64,000 bases of DNA, from positions 8,011,424-8,075,423 of the forward strand of contig JAJEKV010000053.1 in assembly GCA_021234155.1 (NCBI GenBank), read 5' to 3'. Origin of the DNA: Isoetes taiwanensis. Its lineage: Eukaryota; Streptophyta; Lycopodiopsida; Isoetales; Isoetaceae. The stretch's first letter is position 1. Each line of letters opens with the position of its first letter. The translations under genes were made by a program, and so were the position numbers. Below, one piece after another: positions 1 through 10,964 of this stretch. The notes under the pieces are model-generated. The model was not told the origin of the DNA. It ran no database searches and saw only the letters and a list, made by a program, of their open reading frames with translations.

Positions 1-174
1 GAAGATACATGTCAACCTAACAAATTTTTAGCATGCCTGCTTTCTTTTGCTAAGAAAACCCAGATTATCAAGTTTTTTAGCAAAACCAGTAAGTATTGTC
101 ACTGGATAACCAACCTTAACAGTAAGTATTGTCACATAATCACCCTAACCTAGTGTCATATACGTGCATAGAAG

Positions 175-440
175 TTAACCCTAGACAACCATAGTAGTTA
201 ACCTAGTGACATATGCAAGTCTAATGGTTAGCCTGGACAACCATGTCCAGTGGTAAACCTGGACATGCAAGTGTAATGGTAAACCTAGACAACTAAGTGT
301 AGTGGTAAACCTGGACATGCACTTGAGATGGTAAACTTGGACATGTAGTTGCAATGGTTAGCCTGGACATGCACGTCCAATGGTAAACTTGGACATGCAA
401 GTGCAATGGTTAGCCTGGACAACTAAGTGTAATGGCAAAT
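175..440 (+). repeat. 26-bp-class minisatellite, short array
   Basis: About ten degenerate units alternate GGTAAACCTGGACATGCA-type and GGTTAGCCTGGACAAC-type halves. The family is the same as in the 27.8-28.8 kb array and, in reverse complement, the 35.8-39.8 kb arrays. Confidence 0.85.
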
Positions 441-762
441 AATTAGGAAGCATAATTACAGTGGAACAGTGCCATGCAACTTAGATAATGAAAGTGGATT
501 GCACGGAACATCAATCATGTTATATTATTCCCCTGCATTGCCTGTTATATTATTAAATGCTACATCAATCATAGTTGAAGAGTCCCATATCAATCATAGT
601 TGAAGAGTCCCATATCAAGCACAGCCAGCATCTGGGTTATAAGAAACCTCGACTGTCCTGCAGAATTGTCCTACTCTGCAAATGGTGAGCCCGAGACTAT
701 TTTTATATTTGACATGAAATCTAATGGTTGAACAGAGCATATTTTTAAATTTGAAATGAAAT

Positions 763-767
763 CTAAT
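763..767. repeat. Target-site duplication of gypsy element A, left copy (CTAAT)
   Basis: CTAAT directly precedes the TGTTAG start of the LTR. The same five bases, in reverse complement, follow the LTR end at 22978-22982. The unoccupied E1 copy has a single CTAAT at 29144-29148. Confidence 0.85.
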
Positions 768-1354
768 TGTTAGTCCTGTACGTCCTGGTACAGGACTATT
801 CATGCATACGACGGACCAAATCAAGGCCAAGGACCTAGTTGCTCAGTCATCCAAGGCCCCACAGAAGACCAAGCAGCAGACCACGCAGTCAAAGGTCGCG
901 CCTGCCACCAAGAGGAGGCGCTCAGACAAGTGATGGGCTGTCACCGCCTGCGTCAGCGTCAGCGTGATTTCAGGCATTTCAAGAGGCACCACCAGCATCC
1001 CTGCAAATCAGGCCTCCTTCCAGGAGTCGGCACCGAAATCAGTCAGAGTGTCTATATTGGGCCAAAGGCCATTGTACTATATATATGAGTAGAGCTAGCA
1101 CATGCGTTTTTAGATGAGTTTTGAGTCTTGTCTCACTTCAGTTTTCTCTCGATTGCGAGAGCTCATGTATCGTCATTGACATCAAGGAAGTTGTTCTCAT
1201 TATTGTGATCTTATTGTTCTCTTTTGTTTTCTCTTTTCCTTTCTTTGTTTCTTTTGCAAATCCCACGTGACACAGCTCCCGGATTCTCCTGTTAGATCCA
1301 AGGGTCCTCACAGAGGGCTGTCTTGCAGGAGTTCCCGAACCCAGACCCCAAACA
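768..1354 (+). mobile_element. 5' LTR of gypsy element A
   Basis: The 587-bp direct repeat begins TGTTAGTCCTG and ends CCCCAAACA. It is nearly identical to the reverse complement of 22983-23565 and is flanked by a 5-bp duplication. It carries a TATA-like run at 1078-1086 and a stretch ending CCCGAACCCAGACC just before the border. The related LTRs of element B (40301-40882 and 60076-60671) differ in the first 20 bases (GTGCCTC rather than GTACGTC), which defines two subfamilies. Confidence 0.92.
1078..1086 (+). promoter_or_regulatory. TATA box of the LTR promoter
   Basis: TATATATAT lies about 275 bp before the LTR end, and the context GTACTATATATATGAG is kept in all LTR copies here. It is the likely start region for the genomic RNA of element A. 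Confidence 0.55.
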
Positions 1355-1355
1355 C

Positions 1356-1372
1356 TGTCGCCGCTGCCGGGT
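1356..1372 (+). promoter_or_regulatory. Primer-binding site of element A
   Basis: TGTCGCCGCTGCCGGGT starts one base after the LTR. It resembles the tRNA-Asp-complementary site of Athila/Tat elements (TGGCGCC-type start). Element B has a related sequence after its 5' LTR (from 40883). The assignment to tRNA-Asp is from memory of the family and not a match made here. Confidence 0.5.
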
Positions 1373-1401
1373 CTGATCTTTCTTTTTCCTTTCTTCCCAT
1401 C

Positions 1402-4058
1402 ATGTCGGCTAGAGGTTTCACCCCTAAAGAACTTATTTGTCAAACGGCGGCTCGATTGGAGCGCCATCAATGACGCGAGGCTGTTCGGGATATGTATGAT
1501 TCTGCCTATAACATTGAGGGTAGTCGTGTCCGCTCCAGGGCTCAGTCGGCACCGCCTACCCCTCGTGCTCATTCTCGACCAGGGTCTCCCCCTGTGTGCA
1601 GGCATTGCTCTCAACCTCAATCCCCACAACATACACCTGTTCAGCCCACGCCTCACTATTTCCAGACACCTGACAGCACCTACATTCATATACCTTCCGG
1701 CCACACCCCTCAGCCCTCACAACCTTCTTCACCTCCTGCTGGGATGGGCTACCATCAAGTGTCCTTTGGCCCTCCCCACGTTCACGAGTTTCAGTCTTCT
1801 CCATCTTTTCAGCACGCTCTTCCTGTTTACCAAACACTGATCTCAAGCCTAATGAGGAGGGCTCTCATGACCCTTCCCCACCTGATGCTACTTTCTTTGG
1901 ACCACCGGGTTTTTCAGTCCCACCCCCTTGCTCTCAGTCCCAGGTTGTTCCACCTCTCTATGCTTCTGCATATCCTCCACCAAATCCACCTGTCTATGCG
2001 CAAGTTCCGCCTTCATCTCCCACTCATAATTTGAAGCTGACTTATCCCACTTTTGGCAACACTAAAGGCAAACCTCTGGATCAGAGTGCTCAAGCCCACA
2101 TGGAGGAATTCGAGGCCTTGGCCATTCTGAATGGTCATGCGCAGCCACAAATTAAATTTCATATCTTTTCGACCACGCTCAGAGGCGCCCCTCATCAGTG
2201 GTTAATGGCCAACAAAAGTCACTAGAAACAAAGTTGGCATGAAATGAAAACAGCATTCCTTTCTCATTATGGCACCACAGATGATGATCAACTTCTTCTC
2301 AAGCAACTCAATGACCTTCAGCAAGAGCCCACGAAGTCAGCCAGAGATTTTGCGGACCGTCTACACATTCTCGTCAGTAAACTCCAGGAGTACCCCACGC
2401 AAAGCCAGATTCTTGTCTGGTTTCTGCAGGGCCTTCCTCCTGCCATTCGACTCATGACAGAATACCTGCGTCCAAAGTCTTTGGAGCAGGCCATTGAATT
2501 GGTCAATCACTCGGTCAATGTTTCTTCTCGAGGTGTTGCTCTCACGGAACTCCCTTTCATGCCGCCCGTCATGGTTCCACAAAATTCTGTTCAGCCTCAG
2601 CAAACAAATCCACAACGCTCACAGATCTGGTGTCATATTTGTAAATATCAAGGCCATCTGGCAAATGAATGCAACTCCTCCAATGGACCTCCTCACTGTA
2701 AAAGGTGCAATATGTGCAATCACGCCACAAAGGAATGCACTCGTTCTCATCCTACACCCTTCAGGAATAAAATGGTCTTTCAAGTTCAGACCACGCCTCA
2801 ACAACAACAGTCATATCCGCCTCCGCAATATCAAACTCAACAACCTCAACAATATCAACAAATGCAGCAATCTCAGCCTCCACGGGGACAAGGCAACCGT
2901 CCTCCCTTTGATCCTTCAAAGGCTCAATGTTATCATTGTCATGAATGGGGTCACACCACCACGGCGTGTCCTCAACTTCCTCAAGTTCAAGTCCAACTTC
3001 TAGGCTCAACTCAACGCGCTTCAGTACGCCTCACGGCTTATCAACTGTGGGTGGCCAATGGTAAACAAGGCCCCCGTCCTGTTTTGAGGAAGCCACCCCG
3101 GCCGCCTCAACAACAGCGACCTCAGCAAGTTGCATCTACCTCCAATCCTATGGATCAACAAGCTCAAGAGGAGATTTATCAGGCTCTCAACCCTCCAGTC
3201 CAGCAGTCAAATTGGGTTGGTCTGGTCTCACGTCACACACGGGCTTCACGCCCTTTGACCATCATCCCTCACGACACACAACCCGCTTTTGCTGTGGAAA
3301 CAGTCCCTCATGACGATGATAAAAAAGTTCACTTCGCGCCTGATCTTGACAAACTCATGCCTCACGTCATGCCTAAAGTGAGACAAAGTATTTTGAAACT
3401 CATGCAGGCTGCGGAAGGTCGCACACTGGCAAATGTTCACGCCACCACTAGAGCTCAGCAGCGTCAGGCAGCGCCGTCATCATCCACCAGCGCCCGCTCT
3501 CAGCCATATCCAAATATTGCTGCTGAGGTAGAGCTTCTCAAAGAAGTTTCTGCTTCTTTACCCCAAACTCCTGCTCCACTGGATCTTGCGGACCCCTTTT
3601 CTCACGTTCCCTTGGAACTTCAGGAAGAACTTGCCAAGATCAAGATTCCTTTGAGCCTGGCCACCATTTTGAAACTCTGTCCGGCTCTTAAAGATCAGTT
3701 ACCTCTTCCCACGGTTCTGGTTGGAGCTGTTGCGACCTCAACACCCACGGTGCACGCCACGGTGGGCAATCAGCACATCAATCATGTCCAAATTGATGGT
3801 GGTAGTGCTGTCAATCTTATTACTGATAAGCTCCGAAAGCAATTGGGCATCAAACAATTATACCGTGCCCCCTATGACATCAAATTGGCTAATGGCCATA
3901 TCACGCGTCCCCAAGGTGTCACTCCTCTTCTCCACATCAGCATTGGTGATCTCAAATTCCCCTTGGAATTCGGGGTTTGGAAAGCTGGAAAAGATCCTGG
4001 TGATTATGAAATGCTGGTTGGACGACCTTTTCTCCGTCAAGCTAAGAGTATTCATTAA
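1402..4058 (+). pseudogene. Gag-protease region of element A, broken
   Basis: The ATG at 1402 opens a proline/serine-rich Gag N-terminus. Known lesions by comparison with the other copies are a CGA to TGA stop at 1471-1473, a one-base loss near 1835, a TGG to TAG stop at 2223-2225, and a 14-bp loss near 4057 that ends the long 2244-4058 frame. That frame holds three CCHC zinc knuckles of the pattern CX2CX4HX4C (first at 2631, then near 2697 and 2929), where one or two are usual. It then has a glutamine/proline linker and an aspartic protease segment near 3790 (IDGGSAVNLIT). Gag would package the RNA and the protease would cut the polyprotein. Function is assigned by family; the copy itself cannot encode it. 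Confidence 0.88.
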
Positions 4059-5486
4059 CTTGTTATCACTGATGGACATCTCAATGCCACCATGGATCTG
4101 GACACTGGCAAATTGATCTCTGTCGAGAATGCTGAACCTTCCATCTCCGACAGTGACTCTGAAGAAGCACAAAACATTTATCATGTTCAAGCTCCTCCAG
4201 CGGGTCTGCCTCCTACCCTGAGTATGGTGATCCTTGGGGTGAGATGACGCTGGATCAGGACCAGGCTGTGGCTGCTCTCTTGGACCCTTACCTGGCTTCC
4301 TACAATCGTATTCAACGTCTTGATCATTTTTCAGACACAACCCCTTCTTTGAAGACTGTAGATGTTCATGCCGTAATGAAGCAACCCTTGCTTGATGACA
4401 CTCAGCAGCCTCTTTTCTTCACCACTCAAAATGCTGCTCCTCTTGTCATGCTTCAATCTCCTGCTCATCAGGTTCAGGACACAGAGGTTGTTCCTCATAT
4501 TCAAACTCCAGAAGTAGACATTGTGGACAGTGGTAACAATCAACCAGTTCGCTTAGCTGCTAATCTTCCATCCACTTATAAAGCACGCGCCGTGACGTCG
4601 TTCAAGAAGTTCAAACATATTTTTGCTTGGAGCTACAAAGACCTTCGAGGTATTAAAAAAGAATTGGGGGAACTCACCATTCCTACCAAACCTGATGCAC
4701 GCCCAATCTAGCAACGACAGTACAGGCTCAACCCAGATTACCGTGACCGCGTCAAGGCCGAAATTGACAAACTCTTAGCTGCTGGCCTGATTTATGAGGT
4801 CAAACACTCTAAATGGGTGAGCCCCATCGTCATTGCTCTCAAACACAATGGTAAGATCCGCGTTTGCGTGGACTACCGAAAACTCAATCAAACTACGGAG
4901 CGTGATCACTTTCCGCTTCCCTTCACTGACCAGGTCCTTGAATGTTGCTGATCATGAGATGTACTCTTTCATGGATGGTTTTTCTGGGTACAATCAAATT
5001 TCTATCAAGCCAGAAGATCAACTCAAAACTACCTTCACCACCCCGTGGGGCACTTTTGCCTACAAGGTGGTCCCTTTTGGTTTATCAAACTCTCCTTCAA
5101 CCTTTCAGCGCATCATGCTCTCTGTCTTTCACGACTATATGAAGGATCAACCTTTTCTCCAGATCTTTCAAGATGATTTTTCAGCCTACAGCTCCATGGA
5201 TGATCACTTGGAGAAGTTAGAGCTTGTCTTTCAGAAATGTGATGAATCTGGCATCAGTCTCAATCCAGAGAAGTGCACTTTCTGCGTCACCTCAGGTGTT
5301 CTTTTGGGTCATGTGGTTAGCAAAGATGGGATCACCACGGATCCCGCTAAAATCAGTTGTGTACTGAAGGCTCAAGCACCATCTAATATCAAAGAGACAC
5401 GTTCCTTCCTGGGTAAGGTTAATTACTATTCCACCTTCATTCCTGGACTTGCAGCTATCGCTGATCCCATTCATAAACTCACGTAG
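4059..5486 (+). pseudogene. Reverse transcriptase region of element A, broken
   Basis: A protease-RT linker (frame 4244-4711) ends at TAG 4709-4711, just before the conserved QRQYRLNP segment. Element B also has TAG at this codon (44219-44221). RT motifs follow: KIRVCVDYRKLNQ near 4853, MYSFMDGFSGYNQ near 4960, and the catalytic box FQDDFSAYS near 5168. The usual Y-x-D-D is F-Q-D-D here, as in Athila-type elements, which have F-x-D-D-F-S. The frame is further broken by small deletions near 4210 and 4935 and by TAG 5484-5486, where the copy in B reads through. The enzyme would copy the element RNA into DNA. Confidence 0.88.
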
Positions 5487-7370
5487 GATGAATCCACTTG
5501 GGCTTGGAATCCCCAAGCGGAAGCTGCCTTTCAGAAGTTGAAGCTGTTACTTACTCAGGCCCCGGTACTTGTTCCTCCTCAATGGGACAAGCCCTTTTAC
5601 GTTCATGTTGATGTCTCTGCTTTTGCCATTGGTGCTGTTCTTTCTCAGGCCTATGATGAACACACAGATAAACCAATTCGCTATGCCAGCCGGGAACTCA
5701 ATCCTGTTGAGCGCAACTATTCTGCGACGGAACGGGAAGCCTTGGGCTTAGTTTTCTGTGTCCAACGTTTCCGTCATTATTTGTTGGGCAGCCAGATCAA
5801 GTTCTTTGTTGATCATCAAGCTCTCCTCTATTTAATCAACAAAGCCACGCCCACGGGTCGAATTGCTCGTTGGGTCCTTCTTCTGCAAGAATTTGCTCCC
5901 TTCGAAATTATTCACAAGGCAGGCAAGTCTCATGTGGTGCCTGATTATCTTTCGCACATCCACACAGATGACCCCTCCACGGGTGTTTCTGATGCCTTTC
6001 CAGATGCTCAATTGTTCCTGGTCACGGCCACGCCCCATTGGTTTCATAACTTTCAGCAATATCTTCTCACTGGTGCTCTTCCTCCAGACGATCCGACACT
6101 CTCTCCAGATAAGCTTCGCTCCCGCCGCCGTCAGTTTCTCAGAGAGGTCCGTGACTATACCATGGTTGCAGGCCACTTATACAAACGCGGCAAAGACATG
6201 GTCCTCCGTCGTTGTGTCCTCCCTCATGAGGTGCCCGATATTGCTCGACAAGCCCATGATGGGCTTGGTGGTGGTCATTTCAGCGGTGACGCCACGGCAC
6301 GCAAAATTCTTTTGGCAGGATATTTCTGGCCCACGCTTTTCAAAGATGCTCACGCTTATGCTCGCACGTGTGACGTCTGTCAGTGTGTGGGAAAGCCCAC
6401 GACCCGTGACGCTCTTCCATTGACGCCGGTCGCCACGCCACTCCCCTTCAGCAAATGGGGAATGGACTTTGTGGGGCCCATGGACCCACCGGCGCGGCAC
6501 ACCCGTGCCCGCTACATTCTGGTCATCACTGATTATGCTACCAAATGGGCGGAAGCTTGTGCACTTCCAGACAACACTGCTGCAAGTACAACCAAGGTTC
6601 TTTACACGCACATCATCACGCATTTTGGTTGTCCCACGGAACTTGTTAGTGATCGTGGCGTGCATTTTGTCAATCATACCATCAAGGAGCTGACGGATTA
6701 CCTTCACATACAGCACCGGAAGAGTACACCTTACTATCCTCAAGGAAATGGATTGGCTGAAAGTACCAACAAAACACTCATCACGGTTCTCAAGAAAATT
6801 TGTGATGCTTCTCGCACCGATTGGCAAGACAAGTTGCCTACTGTTCTTTGGGCTTACAACACCAGTTTCAAAATTGCTACAGGCCACACTCCTTTCAAGT
6901 TGGTTTATGGTCAAGAAGCTCTCATGCCCTTTGAATATATTCTTCCGACTCTCCGTTTCCAACTTGCTACAGCACATAATCCACCTGCTGCACTCAAGGA
7001 ACGGGTTTATCAATTGGAACAGCTAGATGAACTTCGGAGAGATGCTTACATTCATGTTCTTCATGGTCAACAGTTGCAGAAATCCTTGCATGACAAACAT
7101 CTTAAGACAAAAACATTCAAAGACGGTGATTTGGTTCTTCTTTATGATTCTCGTTACAAAAATTTTCCGGGCAAGTTAAAATTCAGGTGGCTTGGTCCTT
7201 ATCAAATTATTCAAGTTGTTCAACCCAGTGTTTTCAAGCTGGCTGAGTTAGATGGCACTCCATTACCTACTTTGGTTAATGGCTTTCGCCTTAAACAATT
7301 TCATACTGACGCTACAGACAGTTCTACACAAGATGCACAACAAAGTTCAGTCTCCACAGATAGTGACTAA
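5487..7370 (+). pseudogene. RNase H and integrase region of element A (open frame)
   Basis: A 610-residue open frame starts at 5538, so this part of pol is intact although it is cut off from its N-terminus. RNase H begins PFYVHVDVSAFAIGAVLSQ and includes NYSATEREALGLVF and FVDHQALLYL. The integrase zinc finger (H-x-G-G-G-H ... C-x-x-C) lies near 6250-6390. The catalytic core includes GMDFVGPMD, LVSDRGVHFVN and a GLAESTNKTL segment giving the D-D-E acids. A GPY/F-like module (FRWLGPYQI) lies near 7185, and TGA-free sequence runs to the TAA at 7370. The enzyme inserts the cDNA. The domain order PR-RT-RH-IN fixes the element as Ty3/gypsy. Confidence 0.92.
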
Positions 7371-8057
7371 AAACGACATATTTATATTTATATTAGAGGC
7401 AAATTACAAAATGTGAGCCTTGCCCACTTACTTCCGCTATGAGCAAAGCTCTATGGGCAGTGCCCTCTTTACAAAATCCTAAGATTAACACCCCTCTACT
7501 CTGGGTTTGGAGCAGAGGTTATGCGGAGGATGTGGTAGTAGTTCTGCTCCGGATCCCAGCGCAGATGCACCACCACTTCCATGGGGTTGGTCTTAGGGTC
7601 GGGATGCTCAGCCATCCCACTGCATCAGCCATCCATAGGGATGCCACGGTTGTGGCATTTCCAGAGATCCAGACAGTTCATCTTGCAGGTGATCCATTCC
7701 TGGCAATTGCTAGGCATTGTGCAGTTCTCGTTCAAGCCAGCCGCTGCCATACTCATCGTCGCCAAGGGTGTCTCAGTTTCACCCACTGCTCGTCTTATAT
7801 AGCCCAACCGACGGGAATCCTGTCGACGTGGACCAATCAGAAAAATCGCAGACGTGGTTGCAATGCAAGACTGTTTCTAATTTGAGAATCTTTTCTCCCG
7901 CCGCATATCTAGCCAAGGTCCTGTCTGACACATTCTTCTTTATGGTATCCCACTTCGAGTTGCCAGCATTAAATGACATTCCTTCTTTTCACACCCGTCG
8001 AACATTAATATGTGTACCTTCGCCAGCTGTCACATCCGATCGTTCATTTACGTCTCA
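7371..8057 (+). promoter_or_regulatory. Post-pol spacer with likely internal promoter (element A)
   Basis: No long frame is convincing. A TATA-like TTATATAG at 7795-7802 is kept in element B at 47306-47313, with the same flanks (CCAACCG), about 0.5 kb before the third ORF. This suggests a separate transcript for that ORF. The match to element B stops at about 8057, inside ACGTCTCA, which is the left breakpoint of the inversion. Confidence 0.45.
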
Positions 8058-8640
8058 AGGTACTCATTGATCATTCTACAACTTCTTTTCCTTTTTTTAT
8101 GCAAAGCAAAATGCAAGAACAGAGATACATAGAGGACAAATCATGCATGCCCATGTCGGATCTTATGCAGCACAAAGAATCAGAGCCCAAAATCAGCTTC
8201 GTTGATCTTAGAAAGTCTTCCAGACTCGGATCCATCTAAATTGCAAGCCAAAAATGCAATTTGTAGAAGGGTTTTTGCCAAAGAGATTTTCTTAATTAGG
8301 CAATTGAGATGATCCACAGCTTTATGCTGCCGCGACAAGAAAAGATGCCACTGTGCAGCCCATCTTCTCCTAAAAAGCCAAAGTTTGTGGGTCATCTAGT
8401 CCCGCTTCCTCCTGGAAAAAAGCTATGGCTAGGCCGCCAGAATTGAAAAGGATCAATCTCATTTCATCAAACTGTCCATAGCCTTTTGGATAGATCAGAT
8501 CGGATTGGGACTACCAGCAGAAAGATTCAAGATTCCAAAAAGACAAAATTCTGTTATTACTAAGCAAATCCGTGATGGAGAAACTTTTCAAAACACGCCT
8601 CAAGTGTTGTTGCATGAGCAACTTGAACTGGACCAGTCTC
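8058..8640. other. Sequence just inside the left inversion breakpoint
   Basis: It is unrelated to the gypsy element. On the minus strand it may hold the eroded 3' end of the ParB-like pseudogene, because short coding-like stretches follow the stop at 8658, but no frame longer than about 40 residues aligns with the second copy. Nothing else was recognised. Confidence 0.4.
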
Positions 8641-10080
8641 AGATCATGTTTGACAATTCAGCATATCCTTTTTATGTAGCTGGCACTTGCTGCTATTGTA
8701 TTCTGACAGTGGCTAATGCTGGCGAGCTCCGTTGATGGCGTGTCCGCTGAGAGAACTCTGCACTCTCGTTTGGAATATCTGTCCTTGATCATTTGCGGCA
8801 CTTCCTTTTCCGTCTGCAATACTTGTGCTGCCCTCATTGAATGCTGCCCGTCCACAACTCAAAACCTGACGTCTTTTCCCTTCAGGTCTTCCTCAGTGGT
8901 CCACCTGAATTACTCACCGTCGATCTGCTGAATGGTATGACATCCGCAGGCATTGGATCCGCAACAGGATGTCGCACCATCAGGTTCAGAATCTCCAGCA
9001 TGTGTGCTGGATTAAACTCCCTGTGGTTGAACAAGACGGCATCTCCAGTGCAAACCTTGAGGCGTCTGATGTCCAGCAGCAATTTGTGTGCAATCCCTAA
9101 TGGATAATACTGAGCCAGCTGCTCCATCTTCTGGGCCCTTCTCTGTGATTTCCTTATCTGCTCATCTGGATCCAAGAATTGGGAATCGACCAATTCTTCC
9201 TCTTCATCACCATCTGAATCCTCCCATGTACTCTCATCTGCTTCCTGACTTGCAGTCCTGTCTGGAGTTTTTTCTTTCGAAACTACATCCTTATTAACTG
9301 TCGAGTGCTTTAGAGTCTTTAGCACGTTGGACGTAAAGTTCCCGGTGTTGAACAACTTCTCCCTCACCCTGGAAATCTCCAGCTCTCTGGATGTCAGGGT
9401 TCCGGCCTCCTTCATCCCTTCCAGATCCTTCCAGCCAAGGTTCTGACAATTTAAAGGCGCCTGCCTTTTGTCGGTCCCCTTGGCCTTGCTCATTGAAGCG
9501 TTAGAGTAATTGAATACTGATAACTTCTTCGTGTGATAGAACTTACCCTTCAGGCAGTCTTCCACATACAATGTCAGATGTTTCGAATCTGGCGCAGAAA
9601 CGGAGAGCACAACACCGACCTTCTTGTACTTGTCGCCGGAACTCTTCTTATCCCTTTGCCACAGGACCAGATCTTTCTCCTTCCCACTTGTTGAAACTTC
9701 GACATACCACCAAGAATCTGCAGGTGTTTCAAGTAGCTTTGTCTCCAATCCCTCGATAACGAAGAATGGAGTTCTGCCAGTGATCACTAGCGTCTCCGCA
9801 GTGAATGCTGCAAGACACAAGGATGAATCAGAAAAGGTGGATGAATCGAACACAAAATTGAGAGCTCACCTGGAATCGCTGTCTTTCTTTTCTTGGTTCC
9901 GCTTGAACTCGCATTTGCTCCGGCAGCTCGCTTCTTCGATGGAGTCGTCATCTCTGTATGCCCCCGCATCCTCTTGCTGCTCGAATTCCCTTGTAAATTG
10001 AGCCTTTTCCGGGCCTTGGGGATTTTAGTACTGCACTTAAAAAAGGTCGGGCATGTTCTTAAATTTGAAATTAAGGACAT
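8640..10080 (-). pseudogene. ParB-like gene 1, decayed
   Basis: Exon 1 (9870-10080) encodes a basic tail with KKRK-type nuclear signals. An intron (9808-9869, GTGAGC...TTGCAG) follows, and exon 2 (9807 down) encodes about 310 residues. These include a beta-rich segment (DSWWYVEVSTSGKEKDLVLW), an acidic stretch, then QKMEQLAQYYPLG ... MPADVIPF. After a one-base phase change come WTTEEDLKGKDVRF, a TGA (8859-8861) and VVDGQHSMRAAQ, then a second TGA at 8658-8660. The same blocks in the same order occur in gene 2 (QKLEQFKRFYPMG, LTPADLIPF, WTTPADLVGKN, ISGNHSIFAAQ). The G-x-H-S-x-x-A-A-Q segment resembles the G-x-H-R-x-x-A box of ParB/sulfiredoxin-fold proteins. The start was chosen as the first ATG upstream of the basic tail. 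Function is unknown; the family call is inference from motifs. Confidence 0.55.
8905..8917 (-). other. 13-nt remnant of an intron in ParB-like gene 1
   Basis: GTGAGTAATTCAG reads as a donor consensus fused to an acceptor. Gene 2 has a normal 73-nt intron at the corresponding place (17303-17375). Removing these 13 nt restores one continuous reading phase across the two conserved blocks. Confidence 0.45.
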
Positions 10081-10384
10081 ACAAATTCAAGGCAAAAAAG
10101 CGGGCTAAGGATACAGCATGGCCAACTTTAGCCCGCTCAAACACCAATTCGAAATGGATTCATTTCCAAAGACTAAGTATAGTGAGCGCAGTGGAGATTT
10201 CAGGCGCTTAGTTTTACTGCGGCATTGGCGACTTGGGGGCGCACAACAACTGGAGGCAGAGATCGATTGTGAGCGAGTTCACGGATGGCGCCACGACGCT
10301 GTAAGCTCCTAACAGCGATTTACTCTCTGTCTAGTTCAAATTGCATGTCTTTTTGAAACTAGTTGATTTGATCGATGTGCATAG

Positions 10385-10586
10385 GGCTAAGGTAGCAACC
10401 GGAGATGAGCTGCAGGACACGGGAACTCTTCACTGCAGCGCCATGGAAGAGGGATGCACGAGAATCGCTTTGATACAAGTCTTTGATGCGGATGCATTAT
10501 TGATGAGGCCAACAGAAGAAGCGAAGACTCTCGGAGAGGCTGCGGGATCTGTGATTCAGTGGCCCAAGGAGTTCTTGCGAGAAGAG
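10385..10586 (+). pseudogene. Orphan exon, plant DUF8039-like domain
   Basis: This is an open stretch between a plausible acceptor (GTGCATAG) and donor (GAAGAG/GTGAGT). It encodes RAKVATGDELQDTGTLHC ... TLGEAAGSVIQWPKEFL. The closing G-x-x-x-G-S-x-x-Q-W-P-K pattern is what I recall for the DUF8039 domain found in Ulp1-bearing plant transposon proteins. It is transcribed away from ParB-like gene 1, whose start lies 300 bp to the left. No adjacent exon was found. It may be a fragment of a transposon gene. Confidence 0.35.
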
Positions 10587-10621
10587 GTGAGTTTCTATTT
10601 TTTTATTTGAATGCTTGTTAG

Positions 10622-10960
10622 CCATGCTAGACCGAATAGAACATGGAACTGCTCGAGAGCACGATCGATTGGTTGTTTCCTTGTTGAGCATATTTCAGCG
10701 TCGAGACACTCTCTGCGATGCTGAGCAAGGGAGCAACCAGTCGGACTAACTCGCGAACAGCTCCATGTGTTCGTAGTTTTGGTTGGAATGGCTTTCCGGA
10801 CTGTCTATTGGAATGGAACTGCTCTCGAGTTCGACCGTTTATTGTTTCCTTGTCGAGCATATTTCAGCGTCGAGAGATGAAATATACCCTCGATGTTGAG
10901 AGAGCTCGGCAAGGATACAATAGATGGGAGTAACTCGCGAACAGGTCCATGTGCATCGAG
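10622..10960. repeat. Two diverged copies of a ~165-bp repeat
   Basis: The block TTGTTTCCTTG-GAGCATATTTCAGCGTCGAGA occurs near 10672 and 10838, with related flanks (TAACTCGCGAACAG near 10748 and 10931). It leads into the palindrome array. Confidence 0.6.
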
Positions 10961-10964
10961 GGTC

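Larger units (their letters stand above)
1..767 (+). mobile_element. Repeat family E1, copy 1, left part
   Basis: This stretch is nearly identical to 27607-29148, apart from a much shorter minisatellite. The match starts at base 1, so the true left end may lie outside the window. At 767 the match stops where gypsy element A begins, and it resumes on the minus strand at 22982. The part after about 440 has no convincing gene and contains short duplications, including a repeated block on TCAATCATAGTTGAAGAGTC. The class of E1 is unproven; its internal gene (see 29416-31834) points to a DNA transposon or an amplified host segment. Confidence 0.75.

Noticed and set aside
1138-1704. 188-codon minus-strand frame over the LTR and gag start (and its mirror at 22927-23199 and 23947-24342)
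   Set aside because: Antisense shadow of the LTR/Gag region, lacking any domain. It recurs only because the LTR recurs.
6177-7013. 278-codon minus-strand frame opposite the integrase
   Set aside because: Shadow of a constrained coding strand. No recognised motif.
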